A stretch of 64,000 nt of DNA from Siccirubricoccus phaeus (lineage in GTDB: Bacteria; Pseudomonadota; Alphaproteobacteria; Acetobacterales; Acetobacteraceae). The notes below the pieces were generated by a model, which did no database searches, was not told where the DNA came from, and saw only the letters and a list, made by a program, of their open reading frames with translations. Of the stretch, positions 1-8,147 are shown one piece after another (position 1 is the stretch's first letter; every line of letters starts with the position of its first letter). The stretch spans positions 1 to 64,000 of the forward strand of contig NZ_SRXO01000019.1 of assembly GCF_008360935.1 (NCBI RefSeq), given 5' to 3'. The translations under genes and the position numbers were made by a program.

Positions 1-89
1 AGCCTCGCCTGACCCCGATCCGCCTCGCCCACCGAACAACTCCAACCCGCATCACATTGGAACGGCTACCAAGCCCAGACGAATCGCGC

Positions 90-401
90 CTATAGACCAC
101 GCAACGAAAAATGAGGGGATTCCTGAGACGCCGATCTCCTCCCCGTCGGGGTTTCGGTGAGGGAACCGAAGTCCAGCCTCGCCAGTAAGACCGTGGACCG
201 CGCCCTGTTTTGAAACGTAACTCTCTCAAATTGCACTCGACCTTTGTAAATATCCAGAATAAAATTCTCCTTTCCATCGAAAGACTCAAGATCAACGATT
301 AGCTTTCCACCCATATCAGGCAGATCGAGCTCTGTTGTGCTGGACCTTTTCTTATGCATAAAGAAAAGCATGTCAGCGTCTTCCTGCGAAAGGCCAATCA
401 C
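90..401 (-). pseudogene. Decayed DUF6978-like gene remnant
   Basis: Reading from a GTG at 401, which overlaps the stop of the upstream PLP enzyme (GTGA), gives about 75 residues that look like a genuine protein (LSQEDADMLFFMHKK, then GGKLIVDLESFDGKENFILDI, then RARSTVLLARLDFG). From memory this resembles the start of DUF6978-family proteins, whose function I do not know. After LARLDFG the expected continuation HRNPDGEEIG is found in another frame (around 130-165), while PHFSLRGL returns in the original frame before a stop at 90, so the 3' part carries at least two frame disruptions. The stretch is visibly less GC-rich than the rest of the window. An ATG at 371 is an alternative start. I read this as a horizontally acquired gene in decay. 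Confidence 0.5.
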
Positions 402-1552
402 AGCGCCACCCCCAGCAGCTCGGCGATGCGCGGCGTGGCCTTCAGCCCGCTGCCGGTCAGCACTACCACATTCCTCTGCTCCGGGCTGATGGTCCCGGCC
501 TGCAGCAGCTTGGCGAAGGCCGCCGCCGCCTGGGCGCTGGTCGGCTCCACATAGATGCCGTTCCGCGCCAGCTCGCGCGTCGCGCCGGCGATCTCCGCCT
601 CCGTCAGCATCACCGCCCCACCCTGGCTCTGCCGCAGCACGCCGAGGCATTCGCGCAGGCGCAGCGGCTGGGCGATGGCGGTGCCCTCCGCGATGGTCGG
701 TTGCGGGGCGATGGGCTCCAGCCCGAGGAATTCCCGCGCGATGGGCGCGCACTGCGCCGGCTGGGCGGCGAAGATGCGCGGCAGCCGCTCGATCTGCCCC
801 GCCGCCAGCAGCTCATGGAAGCCGATGCCGCAGCCGAGCACGTTCGACCCCGCGCCGCAGGGCACGATGACGTTGTCCGGTGGCTGGAAGCCCAGATCCT
901 CCCACAGCTCGTAAGCCAGCGTCTTGGTCCCCTGCAGGAAGAATGGGTGCCAATTATGGGAGGCGTAGAAGATATTCGCCGCCTCGCGCAGCGCCGCATC
1001 GGCGCAATCCTGCCGGCTGCCTGGCACCAGTTCGATCTCCGCCCCCGCGGCGCGGCTCTGCACCGTCTTGGCCGGGGAGGTGCTGGCGGGGACCATGATC
1101 TTCGCCCGCATCCCGCCCGCCGCGGCATAGGTGGCGATGGCCGCGCCGCCATTGCCGGAACTGTCCTCCAGCACCGCCTCCACCCCCTGCGCGCGGAGCA
1201 GGGAGAGCATCACCGAGGCGCCGCGATCCTTGAAGCTGCCGCTCGGCATCAGCCATTCGCATTTCAGCAGCGCGGTCGCGCCGGCCAAGGCGCGCGGGAG
1301 GAGGTCGCCGGCGATCTCCCGCGGCACCAGCGGGGTGCAGCCCTCGCCCAGGGTGATCGGGTCTCCCGCCAGGGGCGGCAGGGCGGCGCGGTAGCGCCAG
1401 AGGCTGCGCGTGCCGCGCTCGATCCGCTCCGGCGTCAGGCCGGGGATGTCGGTCAGCAGCAGCGGCTCCTGCTGGTCGCCGCACCAGCGGGGCGGGTCGA
1501 GCGGCCAAGTGCGGCCGGTGCGGGGGTCGAGATAGGCGAGGGGCTCGGGCAT
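398..1552 (-). CDS. Threonine synthase-like PLP-dependent enzyme
   Basis: This 384-residue protein belongs to the fold-type II pyridoxal-phosphate enzymes and most resembles threonine synthase (O-phosphohomoserine to threonine). The cofactor lysine is expected at K108 in SGSFKDRG, the substrate loop is SSGNGG near residue 131, and a glycine-rich phosphate loop (PCGAGSN) lies in the middle. The N-terminal segment with a WCG motif resembles the short-form threonine synthases that start with a zinc-ribbon-like domain, but I see only one of the usual cysteines, so the exact substrate is uncertain. I chose the ATG at 1552 because the upstream 12 codons have no family character. It is divergent from the M20 deacylase with about 47 bp between starts; its stop overlaps the start of the decayed gene downstream. 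Confidence 0.8.
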   Translation of the reverse strand: MPEPLAYLDPRTGRTWPLDPPRWCGDQQEPLLLTDIPGLTPERIERGTRSLWRYRAALPPLAGDPITLGEGCTPLVPREIAGDLLPRALAGATALLKCEWLMPSGSFKDRGASVMLSLLRAQGVEAVLEDSSGNGGAAIATYAAAGGMRAKIMVPASTSPAKTVQSRAAGAEIELVPGSRQDCADAALREAANIFYASHNWHPFFLQGTKTLAYELWEDLGFQPPDNVIVPCGAGSNVLGCGIGFHELLAAGQIERLPRIFAAQPAQCAPIAREFLGLEPIAPQPTIAEGTAIAQPLRLRECLGVLRQSQGGAVMLTEAEIAGATRELARNGIYVEPTSAQAAAAFAKLLQAGTISPEQRNVVVLTGSGLKATPRIAELLGVAL

Positions 1553-1599
1553 GCCGCGAGACTTGCCCTTTGCGCCGCCACCCGGCAAGGCTCCGCCCC

Positions 1600-2694
1600 A
1601 TGACCGAGAGTGATATCGCCCGCCTGACCGCCGAGCTGGTCGCCATCGACAGCCGCAGCTCCGTCTCCAACCTGGCCATCGCCGAGCGGATCGAGGCCGA
1701 GCTGCCCGGTTTCGAGATCGAAAAGCTGGATTACCGGGACGCCGCCGGGGTGGCGAAGCGGGCGCTGGTCGCGCATCGCGGCCCGAAGGGTGGCTACGCC
1801 CTCTCCGGCCATATGGATACCGTCCCGGAGACCGGCTGGACCGAAGACCCCTGGACCCCGCGGCGCGATGCCGAGGGCGTGCTGCACGGCCTCGGCAGCG
1901 TGGACATGAAGGGGGCGGTCGCCGCCTGCATCCTGGCCGCCCGCAGCGTGCCGGCGCATGTGCCGGCCACCCTGCTGATCACCACGGATGAGGAGACGAC
2001 GAAGCAGGGCGCCCAGGCCGTCGCCGCCAGCGAATTCGCCCGCTCGCTCGGCCTCAAGGGCATCGTGGTGGCGGAGCCGACCGGGCTGGCGCCGGTGCGC
2101 GGCCACCGTTCCTCGGTGAACATCACCGCGACGTCGCGCGGGGTGCAGGCGCATTCCTCCACCGGCCTCGGGGTGAACGCCAATTGGGCGCTGATCCCCT
2201 TCCTGGCGGAGCTGCGGGAGATCCAGGAAACCCTGCGCCACGCCCCGGAATGGCAGGACCCCGCCTATGACCCGCCCTTCTCCGACTTCAACCTCATCAT
2301 CGACAATCACGGCACGGCGGTGAACGTGACGCCGGCGCTCGCCACCTGCCGCATCAAGTATCGCTCCAGCCATTCCCGCCCGCCGGGGCCGATCCTGGAA
2401 CGGGTGAAGGCCGCCGCCGCGCGCGCCGGGGTGGAGCTGGCGCTGCGTGCCGAGGGCCCGCCGCCGGAGCTGCCCGTGGAGCATCCGCTGATCCGCCTGG
2501 CCAGCGCGCTTTCCGGCCGGCCGGCCGGCACGGCGCCCTATGGCACGGATGCCTCGGAGCTGTCGGCGCTGGCCCCCTGCGTCATCCTCGGCCCCGGCAG
2601 CATCGCCACGGCGCATACGCCGCGGGAATGCGTGGCCGTGGCGGCGCTGGAAGCGGCGGTGCCGCTCTTCGCCCGGTTCCTCACGAGCGCGTGA
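1600..2694 (+). CDS. M20 family metallo-deacylase (ArgE/DapE-like)
   Basis: A 364-residue zinc hydrolase of the M20/ArgE/DapE family, expected to remove an acyl group from an N-acyl amino acid or related amide in the cytoplasm. The metal-binding motif SGHMDTVP (H71, D73), the bridging aspartate in GSVDMKG (D102) and the catalytic/metal glutamates in TTDEET (E131, E132) are all present. The middle region (about 165-280) has the character of the lid/dimerisation domain, and HTPRE near the C-terminus supplies the final metal histidine. The ATG at 1600 gives the usual family N-terminus. Acetylornithine deacetylase and succinyl-diaminopimelate desuccinylase are the best known relatives; no arginine or lysine pathway gene is adjacent, so the substrate is not assigned. 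Confidence 0.85.
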   Translation: MTESDIARLTAELVAIDSRSSVSNLAIAERIEAELPGFEIEKLDYRDAAGVAKRALVAHRGPKGGYALSGHMDTVPETGWTEDPWTPRRDAEGVLHGLGSVDMKGAVAACILAARSVPAHVPATLLITTDEETTKQGAQAVAASEFARSLGLKGIVVAEPTGLAPVRGHRSSVNITATSRGVQAHSSTGLGVNANWALIPFLAELREIQETLRHAPEWQDPAYDPPFSDFNLIIDNHGTAVNVTPALATCRIKYRSSHSRPPGPILERVKAAAARAGVELALRAEGPPPELPVEHPLIRLASALSGRPAGTAPYGTDASELSALAPCVILGPGSIATAHTPRECVAVAALEAAVPLFARFLTSA

Positions 2695-2812
2695 CGAACC
2701 TCGCCCCATTTCCGCCGTAAGCATTTGTAACGAAAGCGCTGAACCCCGGTCAGGCCCGCCGTGTTAGAAGCCAGCCTGCCCGGATCCGCCGGGCCATGAG
2801 AAGACGATCCCC

Positions 2813-3364
2813 ATGATCAGCACCCGTCCGCTTCGCACCCTCGCCGGCCTCGCGCTGCTGGCGCCGCTGGGCCTGGCCGGCTGCACCGTGGCGCCACCCA
2901 CCGGGCCGCAGGTGCTGGCCATGCCGCCGGCGGGCAAGAACCTCACCATCTTCCAGGGCGAGGATGCGCAGTGCCGCAACTACGCCTCCGCCAGCATCGG
3001 CAATACCGATCCGGCGCAGGCGGCGAACCAGTCGGCGCTGGGCAGCGCCGCGGTCGGCACCGCACTCGGCGCCGCGGCGGGGGCGCTGATCGGCTCGGCC
3101 ACCGGCAATTTCGGCGCGGGCACGGCGATCGGCGCCGGCACCGGGCTGGTCGGCGGCTCGCTGGTCGGCGGCGGCAATGCCCGCGCCTCCGCCGGCGCGC
3201 TGCAGCAGCGCTACGACACCGCCTATGCCCAGTGCATGGCGAGCTACGGCAACCAGCTCCAGGCGCCGATCGGCGCCGCCGGCTATGCCTACCCGGCACC
3301 CGGCCCCTATTACGCGCCCAGCGGGCTTTCCGTCGGGGTTGGTTACGGCCGCGGCTACTGGTAA
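2813..3364 (+). CDS. Glycine-zipper lipoprotein
   Basis: A 183-residue exported lipoprotein: a basic N-terminus, hydrophobic segment and lipobox LAGC with the lipidated cysteine at residue 24. Residues about 70-125 form a glycine-zipper region (GTALGAAAGALIGSATGNFGAG and GAGTGLVGGSLVGGG, described here in two parts) typical of outer-membrane-associated proteins of the Rick_17kDa/YMGG type. The tail is rich in proline, tyrosine and glycine (YAYPAPGPYYAPSG). Such proteins associate with the outer membrane; their molecular role is mostly unknown. It precedes the unrecognised protein at 3429 by 64 bp on the same strand, so co-transcription is possible. Confidence 0.8.
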   Translation: MISTRPLRTLAGLALLAPLGLAGCTVAPPTGPQVLAMPPAGKNLTIFQGEDAQCRNYASASIGNTDPAQAANQSALGSAAVGTALGAAAGALIGSATGNFGAGTAIGAGTGLVGGSLVGGGNARASAGALQQRYDTAYAQCMASYGNQLQAPIGAAGYAYPAPGPYYAPSGLSVGVGYGRGYW

Positions 3365-3428
3365 GCCGTCACCGCCAGGGTTCCGGGCGCCGCCCTGCCG
3401 CGCCGCCCCGGCCTGACGGAGAGAGCCC

Positions 3429-4265
3429 ATGCCTTCGGACAGCCCGTCCTGGACCCCCTGGTCGCCCTGGGATCCGCTGGCGCCGCTCGCCCATCCCAAC
3501 GCCCCGGCGGGCGGCACCGGGCCGGGCTTCTGCACCCTGCCCGGGCCGGTGGTGGGCGACCATATGTGCCTCAACCTGCCGCATCCGGACAGCCCGGCCG
3601 CCATCTACACCTGGCTGGACCCGGCGCGGACGGCGGAGGAGCATGCGGCCCCGAACGACCCGCCAGTCAAGGACCTCAACGACAACGCCCGCAGGCTCGC
3701 CGCCGTGGCCTATGGCGAGAGCTCGGTCGCGAACATCTATGAGGAGATGGCGGCGATCGCCAATGTGCTGGTGCGCCAGCAGAAGGCGCGCGGCTACGGG
3801 ACTGTCTCCACCTTCATCGAGACGAACAAGACCTACGCCTTCGCCGCGCATGACGGCAACCAGCGCTATGCCAGGCTGATGCGGGCGACGCTGAAGCAGA
3901 TCAACGCCGATGCCGGGATGAAGCTGGCGGTGAAAGGCGCGGTGAACGCGCTCTCCGACAACCCGCAGGACTATTCCAACGGCGCCTATTTCTGGGACGG
4001 CGCCGACATCAGGTCCAACTACGCCAAGCACGCCAAGGTGCGGAGGGGCGTGCGCATGACCGACCCCAAGCACAACATCTACGGCATCAAGGACAAGGAC
4101 GTGCCGGGCGAGGAGTTCTGGCGCGACAAGGACGGCAAGCCGACCAAGAAATCGCGCGGCAAATGGGATTACTGCTACGAATCGACGGCGGCCTGGGGCG
4201 GCACCATCTTCTGGAAGTACAATGACGCCTATCTGAAGGCGACGGCGAACAAGGCGCATGACTGA
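3429..4265 (+). CDS. Unrecognised protein, possibly peptidoglycan-hydrolase-like
   Basis: A 278-residue protein preceded by a clear ribosome binding site (GGAGAGAG at 3418-3425). It has no signal peptide or membrane segment. The N-terminal 60 residues are rich in W and P (SPSWTPWSPWDPLAPLAHP). Residues about 85-150 contain RRLAAVAYGESS, EEMAAIANVLVR and KTYAFAAHDGNQRYARL, which is weakly reminiscent of SleB/lysozyme-like hydrolases where a YGE glutamate is catalytic, followed by an ordinary AIANV helix. The C-terminus is rich in K, D and W. The lack of a signal sequence would fit an effector delivered by another system, but no secretion gene is nearby. I do not recognise the family; the hydrolase idea is a pattern-level guess. 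Confidence 0.55.
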   Translation: MPSDSPSWTPWSPWDPLAPLAHPNAPAGGTGPGFCTLPGPVVGDHMCLNLPHPDSPAAIYTWLDPARTAEEHAAPNDPPVKDLNDNARRLAAVAYGESSVANIYEEMAAIANVLVRQQKARGYGTVSTFIETNKTYAFAAHDGNQRYARLMRATLKQINADAGMKLAVKGAVNALSDNPQDYSNGAYFWDGADIRSNYAKHAKVRRGVRMTDPKHNIYGIKDKDVPGEEFWRDKDGKPTKKSRGKWDYCYESTAAWGGTIFWKYNDAYLKATANKAHD

Positions 4266-4400
4266 GGGCGGGGGCGCGGAACCTCGGCCGGGCTGAGGCG
4301 AGCTGGCTGGCTCCTCGCCGCCCTTCCGTGATTCGGCTGCGGGAGGCGTGCGAAGCCCTGGGTATTCGGGGCCGCCCGGCGCAAGGCCGCGCAGCGGATG

Positions 4401-5378
4401 CTATTCCAGCTTCAAATCCAGCTCCTTCGCCTTCTGGGCCCAGAAGGCGCTTTCCTGCCGTACCGCTTCGGCGAATTCGGCCAGGGGCCGCTCCGGTGCC
4501 GGCTCCAGCCCGTCATGCTCCAGCCTTTCGCGGAATTTCGCCGTGGCGGCGGCGCGCCTGGCAGCGGCGGCAAGCCGCTCGAGCTGCGCCGGCTCCATCC
4601 CCGCCGGGGCGAAGACGCCGTGCCAGCCGGTGATGATGGCGCCGGGCAACCCGGCCTCGGTCAGGGTCGGCACCTCCGGCAGGGTGGCGATGCGCTTCTC
4701 CCCGGTGACGGCGATGGCGCGCAATTTCCCCTCCCGTACCAGTGGGATGGCCGGCGGCGGGGAGGAGAAATTCATCGTCACCCGCCCCGCCACCACATCC
4801 AGCAGCGCCGGCGCGGTGCCGCGATAGGGGACGTGTTCCATCTGCACCTTCGCGGCCTCCGAGAAGAGCAGCCCGGCCAGGTGGTTGGCATTGCCGACGC
4901 CGCCCGAGGAATAGGTCAGCTCCCCTGCCGGCCGGCTGCGGATATGGGCCAGCAGCTCCGCCAGGTTCTGCGCCGGCACATCCGGGTGGATGACCAGCAG
5001 GTACTGGTAGGAGGAGACCTGCGCGACGGGCGCGAGAGCGGTGGCGAGGTCGATGCGGTCGCCCCGCTGCAGGTGCGGGTTCACCACGATGTTGGTGGAG
5101 ACGGCGAAGAGCAGGGTGGCGCCGTCCGGCCGCGCCCGCGCGACGGAGACCGAGCCGACATGGCCGGCGGCGCCGCCGCCATTGTCCACCACCACGGTCT
5201 GGCCCAGCTCCGGCGCGAGGACCTGGGCGAATTCGCGGCCGGTGATGTCCGTGCCGCCGCCCGCCGCATAGGGCACCACCAGCGTCACCGGCCGCGCGGT
5301 CTGGGCCAGGGCCGGCGTAACGGGAAAGGGCGTGGCGAGCAGCGGCGCGGCGAGTAGGGCGCGGCGGGGAAGGGGCAT
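4401..5378 (-). CDS. Bug/TctC-type periplasmic solute receptor (copy 1)
   Basis: A 325-residue tripartite-tricarboxylate-transporter receptor of the Bug family. An N-terminal signal (PRRALLAAPLLATPFPVTPALAQ) leads into the family hallmark VVPYAAGGGTDITGREFA, the ligand-loop region GQTVVVDNGGGAAGHVG and the late motif VPTLTEAGLPG. Such proteins bind carboxylates or similar small anions in the periplasm. No TctA/TctB membrane genes are adjacent, so this is an orphan receptor, as is common in this family. The ATG at 5378 gives the signal peptide; longer starts only add low-complexity arginine-rich sequence. Confidence 0.88.
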   Translation of the reverse strand: MPLPRRALLAAPLLATPFPVTPALAQTARPVTLVVPYAAGGGTDITGREFAQVLAPELGQTVVVDNGGGAAGHVGSVSVARARPDGATLLFAVSTNIVVNPHLQRGDRIDLATALAPVAQVSSYQYLLVIHPDVPAQNLAELLAHIRSRPAGELTYSSGGVGNANHLAGLLFSEAAKVQMEHVPYRGTAPALLDVVAGRVTMNFSSPPPAIPLVREGKLRAIAVTGEKRIATLPEVPTLTEAGLPGAIITGWHGVFAPAGMEPAQLERLAAAARRAAATAKFRERLEHDGLEPAPERPLAEFAEAVRQESAFWAQKAKELDLKLE

Positions 5379-5539
5379 GGCGGGGGTTCCGGTCGGGCTC
5401 GGCCGGAGATTGCGGCGGTGGCGATGGGCGCGCAACCGGCGGCGCGCGGCCACGCCGTTGGCGGCTCGCCGCCACCGCCCGAAGCGGGGAGGGGGATGGG
5501 TGTCGTCACGCGCTGCCCGGTGCCGGCCGCGGCTTCGCC

Positions 5540-5660
5540 ATGGCCGGCTATGCGAGGCCCCAGGACGCCAGCGACTTCAGGCGTTCCCATGGCGCCGCGC
5601 AGCGGCGCCATGGGAAAGAACAGGGGCTCCCACGGAGCCGCGCAGCGGCTTCGTGGGGAT
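5540..5660 (-). repeat. Family 1 post-stop palindromic repeat, copy a
   Basis: Immediately after the stop of the SDR at 5661, reading on the minus strand, comes a first stem starting CCCCACGAAGCCGC and then a perfect 15-bp inverted repeat at 5584-5598/5602-5616 (TTCCCATGGCGCCGC, three-base loop). No T-tract follows, so a simple intrinsic terminator is not evident, although the stem could act in termination or mRNA stability. Confidence 0.7.
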
Positions 5661-6395
5661 TTAAAGGCTCGCCCCGCCATCCACGGCGATCTCGGCGCCG
5701 GTGACGTAAGCCGCTTCGTCGGAGAGCAGGAACAGCACCACGCGCGCCACATCCTCCGCCGTGCCCATCCGCCCCAACGGGATCTGCGACAGCCGCTTCG
5801 TCCGCTGCTCGTTGCTCCAGACCTTCACCATCTCCGTGTCGATCGGGCCCGGATGCACGGAATTCACCCTGATCTGCTTCGGCGCCAGATCCACCGCCGC
5901 CGCCTTCGTCATGCCGCGCAGCGCCCATTTGGTGGAGGAGTAGGCGATGGCGCCCGGGGAGCCGCGCAGCCCGGCCGTCGAGGAGATGTTCACCACGGAC
6001 CCGCCGCCGCCGCGCTCCATCGCCGGCACCACCGCCTGCATGCCGAGGAAGCAGCCGAGCTGGTTCACCTGGAAATGCCTCTCCCAATGCGCCGCATTGG
6101 TCTGCATCAAGGGCAGGGGCTGGTAGATGCCGGCATTGTTCACCAAGCCATGCAGCCCGCCGAATTCCTTCTCCGCCAGCGCCACCGCCGCCGCCCAATC
6201 CTCCGCCCGGGTCACGTCCTGGCGGAGGAAGCGGGCGGCCGCGCCGAGCTCCTCGGCCAGGGCCTGGCCCTCCGCCTCCAGCACATCGCCCAGCACAACC
6301 CGGCCACCCTCGGCGACGACCTGCCGCGCCTCCGCCGCGCCCTGGCCACGCGCCCCGCCCGAAATCAGCACCACCTTGCCGCTGAACCGCGCCAT
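5661..6395 (-). CDS. Short-chain dehydrogenase/reductase
   Basis: A 244-residue classical SDR. The NAD(P)-binding motif is SGGARGQGAAEA (residues 12-23), followed by NNAG (86-89) and the catalytic set S139, Y152 and K156 (YSSTK). The C-terminus VTGAEIAVDGGASL is typical of the FabG-like branch. The substrate is an unspecified alcohol or ketone. The ATG at 6395 starts right at the Rossmann fold. It is divergent from the small cytochrome c at 6468 and is followed by a family 1 repeat. Confidence 0.85.
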   Translation of the reverse strand: MARFSGKVVLISGGARGQGAAEARQVVAEGGRVVLGDVLEAEGQALAEELGAAARFLRQDVTRAEDWAAAVALAEKEFGGLHGLVNNAGIYQPLPLMQTNAAHWERHFQVNQLGCFLGMQAVVPAMERGGGGSVVNISSTAGLRGSPGAIAYSSTKWALRGMTKAAAVDLAPKQIRVNSVHPGPIDTEMVKVWSNEQRTKRLSQIPLGRMGTAEDVARVVLFLLSDEAAYVTGAEIAVDGGASL

Positions 6396-6467
6396 TCGTC
6401 CCTCCCGTGCTTCAAGGTCCCGGCGCAGGATGGACCAGCCGGCGGCGCTACGCCAAGGAGACGCCCG

Positions 6468-6794
6468 ATGCGCCTTTCGCCGACCCTCGCTTTGGCCTTG
6501 CTGCTGCCGCCCGCGGCGGCGCGGGCGCAGGATGCCGCGCTGCAGCAGGAACGCCTGGCCTATGGCCGCGCCGTCGCCATCAATTGGTGCGCCAATTGCC
6601 ATGTGGTCGGCCCCGCCCAGGCCAGCGCGCCCGGCGACGCCGCGCCGCCCTTCGCCGCCATCGCCCGCATGCCCGCCGTCACGGAGATGTCGCTGCGCGC
6701 CTTCCTGCGGATGCCGCATGCCGACATGCCCGACTACCGGTTGAGCCAGCCGGAGCTGGACGGCGTCGTCGCCTATATTCTTTCGCTCCGCTGA
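6468..6794 (+). CDS. Small exported c-type cytochrome
   Basis: A 108-residue periplasmic cytochrome with a signal peptide (about residues 1-20, ending AARAQ) and a single heme-binding site CANCH at C41-C44-H45. A late methionine in the MPHADMPDY segment is the likely sixth ligand. An AGGAG ribosome binding site lies at 6456-6460. It probably shuttles electrons to an oxidase or dehydrogenase in the periplasm; no partner is encoded next door. Confidence 0.85.
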   Translation: MRLSPTLALALLLPPAAARAQDAALQQERLAYGRAVAINWCANCHVVGPAQASAPGDAAPPFAAIARMPAVTEMSLRAFLRMPHADMPDYRLSQPELDGVVAYILSLR

Positions 6795-6923
6795 GCGCGG
6801 GGTTGATCGAGGGCAAGGCGCGCGGCGTGAAGGCGCTTGATGCTGCACTGCGATCCGCGCTCATTTGGGCGCATGGGCCGGCGCCGCCGCAGGCTGCGCG
6901 CCGCAGGCACGGGAGACAGGGGC

Positions 6924-7646
6924 ATGGCGAGGGTTGCATTGGTCACCGGCGGGCAGCGCGGCATCGGCGCCGCGATCAGCGAGGGGCTGAAGGCCGCCGG
7001 GCGGACCGTGGTGGCGAGCTATGCGGGCAATGACGCCGCAGCCGCCGCCTTCACCGAGCGCACCGGCATTCCCTGCATGAAATTCGACGTCTCGGATTAT
7101 GAGCAATGCGCCGCCGCGGTGCAGAAGATCGAGGCCGAGTACGGCCCCATCGAGATCCTGGTGAACAATGCCGGCATCACCCGTGACGGTACGATGAAGC
7201 GCCTCACCCGCAAGATGTGGGAGGAGGTGATCGATACCAATCTCGGCTCCTGCTACAACCTCTGCAAGCTGGTGTGGGACGGGATGACGGCGCGGAAATT
7301 CGGCCGCATCGTCAATATCGGCAGCATCAACGGCCAGGCCGGGCAGTATGGCCAGGTGAATTACGCCGCCGCCAAATCCGGCATCCATGGCTTCACCAAG
7401 GCGCTGGCGCAGGAAGGGGCGCGGGCGAACATCACGGTGAACGCCATCGCCCCCGGCTATGTGGATACGGAGATGGTGCGCGCCGTGCCGCCGGAGGTGC
7501 TGGAGAAGATCGTCGCCCGCATCCCGGTCGGGCGGCTGGGCCGGGCGGAGGACATTGCGCGCGGCGTCGTCTTTCTCACCGCGGATGAGGCGGAGTTCAT
7601 CACCGGCTCCACCCTCTCCATCAATGGCGGCCAGCACATGTACTAG
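6924..7646 (+). CDS. phaB: Acetoacetyl-CoA reductase (PhaB-type SDR)
   Basis: A 240-residue SDR with the features of PhaB, which reduces acetoacetyl-CoA to (R)-3-hydroxybutyryl-CoA with NADPH for polyhydroxybutyrate synthesis. VTGGQRGIG is at 7-15, NNAGITRDGTM at 81-91 is characteristic of the PhaB branch, and the catalytic residues are S134, Y147 and K151 (YAAAKSG). INGQAGQYGQVNY is also typical. The length matches the family. Neither a thiolase nor a PHA synthase is within the window, so the gene stands alone here. The start at 6924 follows GGGAGACAGGGGC. Confidence 0.85.
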   Translation: MARVALVTGGQRGIGAAISEGLKAAGRTVVASYAGNDAAAAAFTERTGIPCMKFDVSDYEQCAAAVQKIEAEYGPIEILVNNAGITRDGTMKRLTRKMWEEVIDTNLGSCYNLCKLVWDGMTARKFGRIVNIGSINGQAGQYGQVNYAAAKSGIHGFTKALAQEGARANITVNAIAPGYVDTEMVRAVPPEVLEKIVARIPVGRLGRAEDIARGVVFLTADEAEFITGSTLSINGGQHMY

Positions 7647-7648
7647 TT

Positions 7649-7742
7649 CCCCAAGAAGCCGCTGGCGCGGCTTCTTGGGGGGGCCCGGGGCGCCGTTCTC
7701 CGGATGCGTCGCACAGCCTGAAGCGGCAAAGCCGCTTCAGGC
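7649..7742 (+). repeat. Family 1 post-stop palindromic repeat, copy b
   Basis: Two perfect hairpins begin two bases after the stop of the acetoacetyl-CoA reductase. The first has 14-bp arms (CCCCAAGAAGCCGC at 7649-7662, four-base loop, complement at 7667-7680). The second has 12-bp arms (GCCTGAAGCGGC at 7716-7727, AAA loop, complement at 7731-7742). No T-run follows either stem. Confidence 0.8.
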
Positions 7743-7862
7743 TCCGGGCGGCCCGGGTGCAGCTGGGCGCTTGCCGCCTGGCGCTCCGCCGTTCCACCGG
7801 AGGGGCGTCGGGAACATCCTGGCGCGCCTGCCGTTGCTGGCGGAGATGGCAGGAGGCAGCCC

Positions 7863-8093
7863 ATGGCCAACAAGCATCCGCAAGGGCCCAACAACCGGGG
7901 CGGCGCGATCGACGCGGGCGATACGCCCCGGCCGCCGGACGACCTGAAGCGCAACCCCGGCATCGGCAGCAGCAAGGGCGGCGACCGGGAGGAACTCCTC
8001 ACCGGTGACAACACCGAGGAAGGCGATGTGATGAACGACACGACGCGGGAAGGCGGCGTCGATCCGGCGCAGCAGGGCCGCACCAACCGGTAG
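7863..8093 (+). CDS. Small very hydrophilic protein of unknown function
   Basis: A 76-residue protein with a strong ribosome binding site (AGGAGG at 7852-7857). It is rich in N, G, D, E and R, lacks hydrophobic segments, and has internal NNRGG and PDDLKRNPGIG stretches. It looks intrinsically disordered. I do not recognise a family and can only say that small stress-type proteins of this composition are common in related bacteria. It precedes the YCII protein by 54 bp on the same strand. Confidence 0.6.
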   Translation: MANKHPQGPNNRGGAIDAGDTPRPPDDLKRNPGIGSSKGGDREELLTGDNTEEGDVMNDTTREGGVDPAQQGRTNR

Positions 8094-8147
8094 CCTTCGC
8101 CGCCATTCGGCGGCATTCTCCCCCGCCGACGCGGCGGGAGAGACAGC

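Noticed and set aside
7649..7742. Family 1 stems as ordinary intrinsic terminators
   Set aside because: None has a T-run after the stem, unlike the groESL terminator in the same window, so the assignment is not supported by sequence alone.
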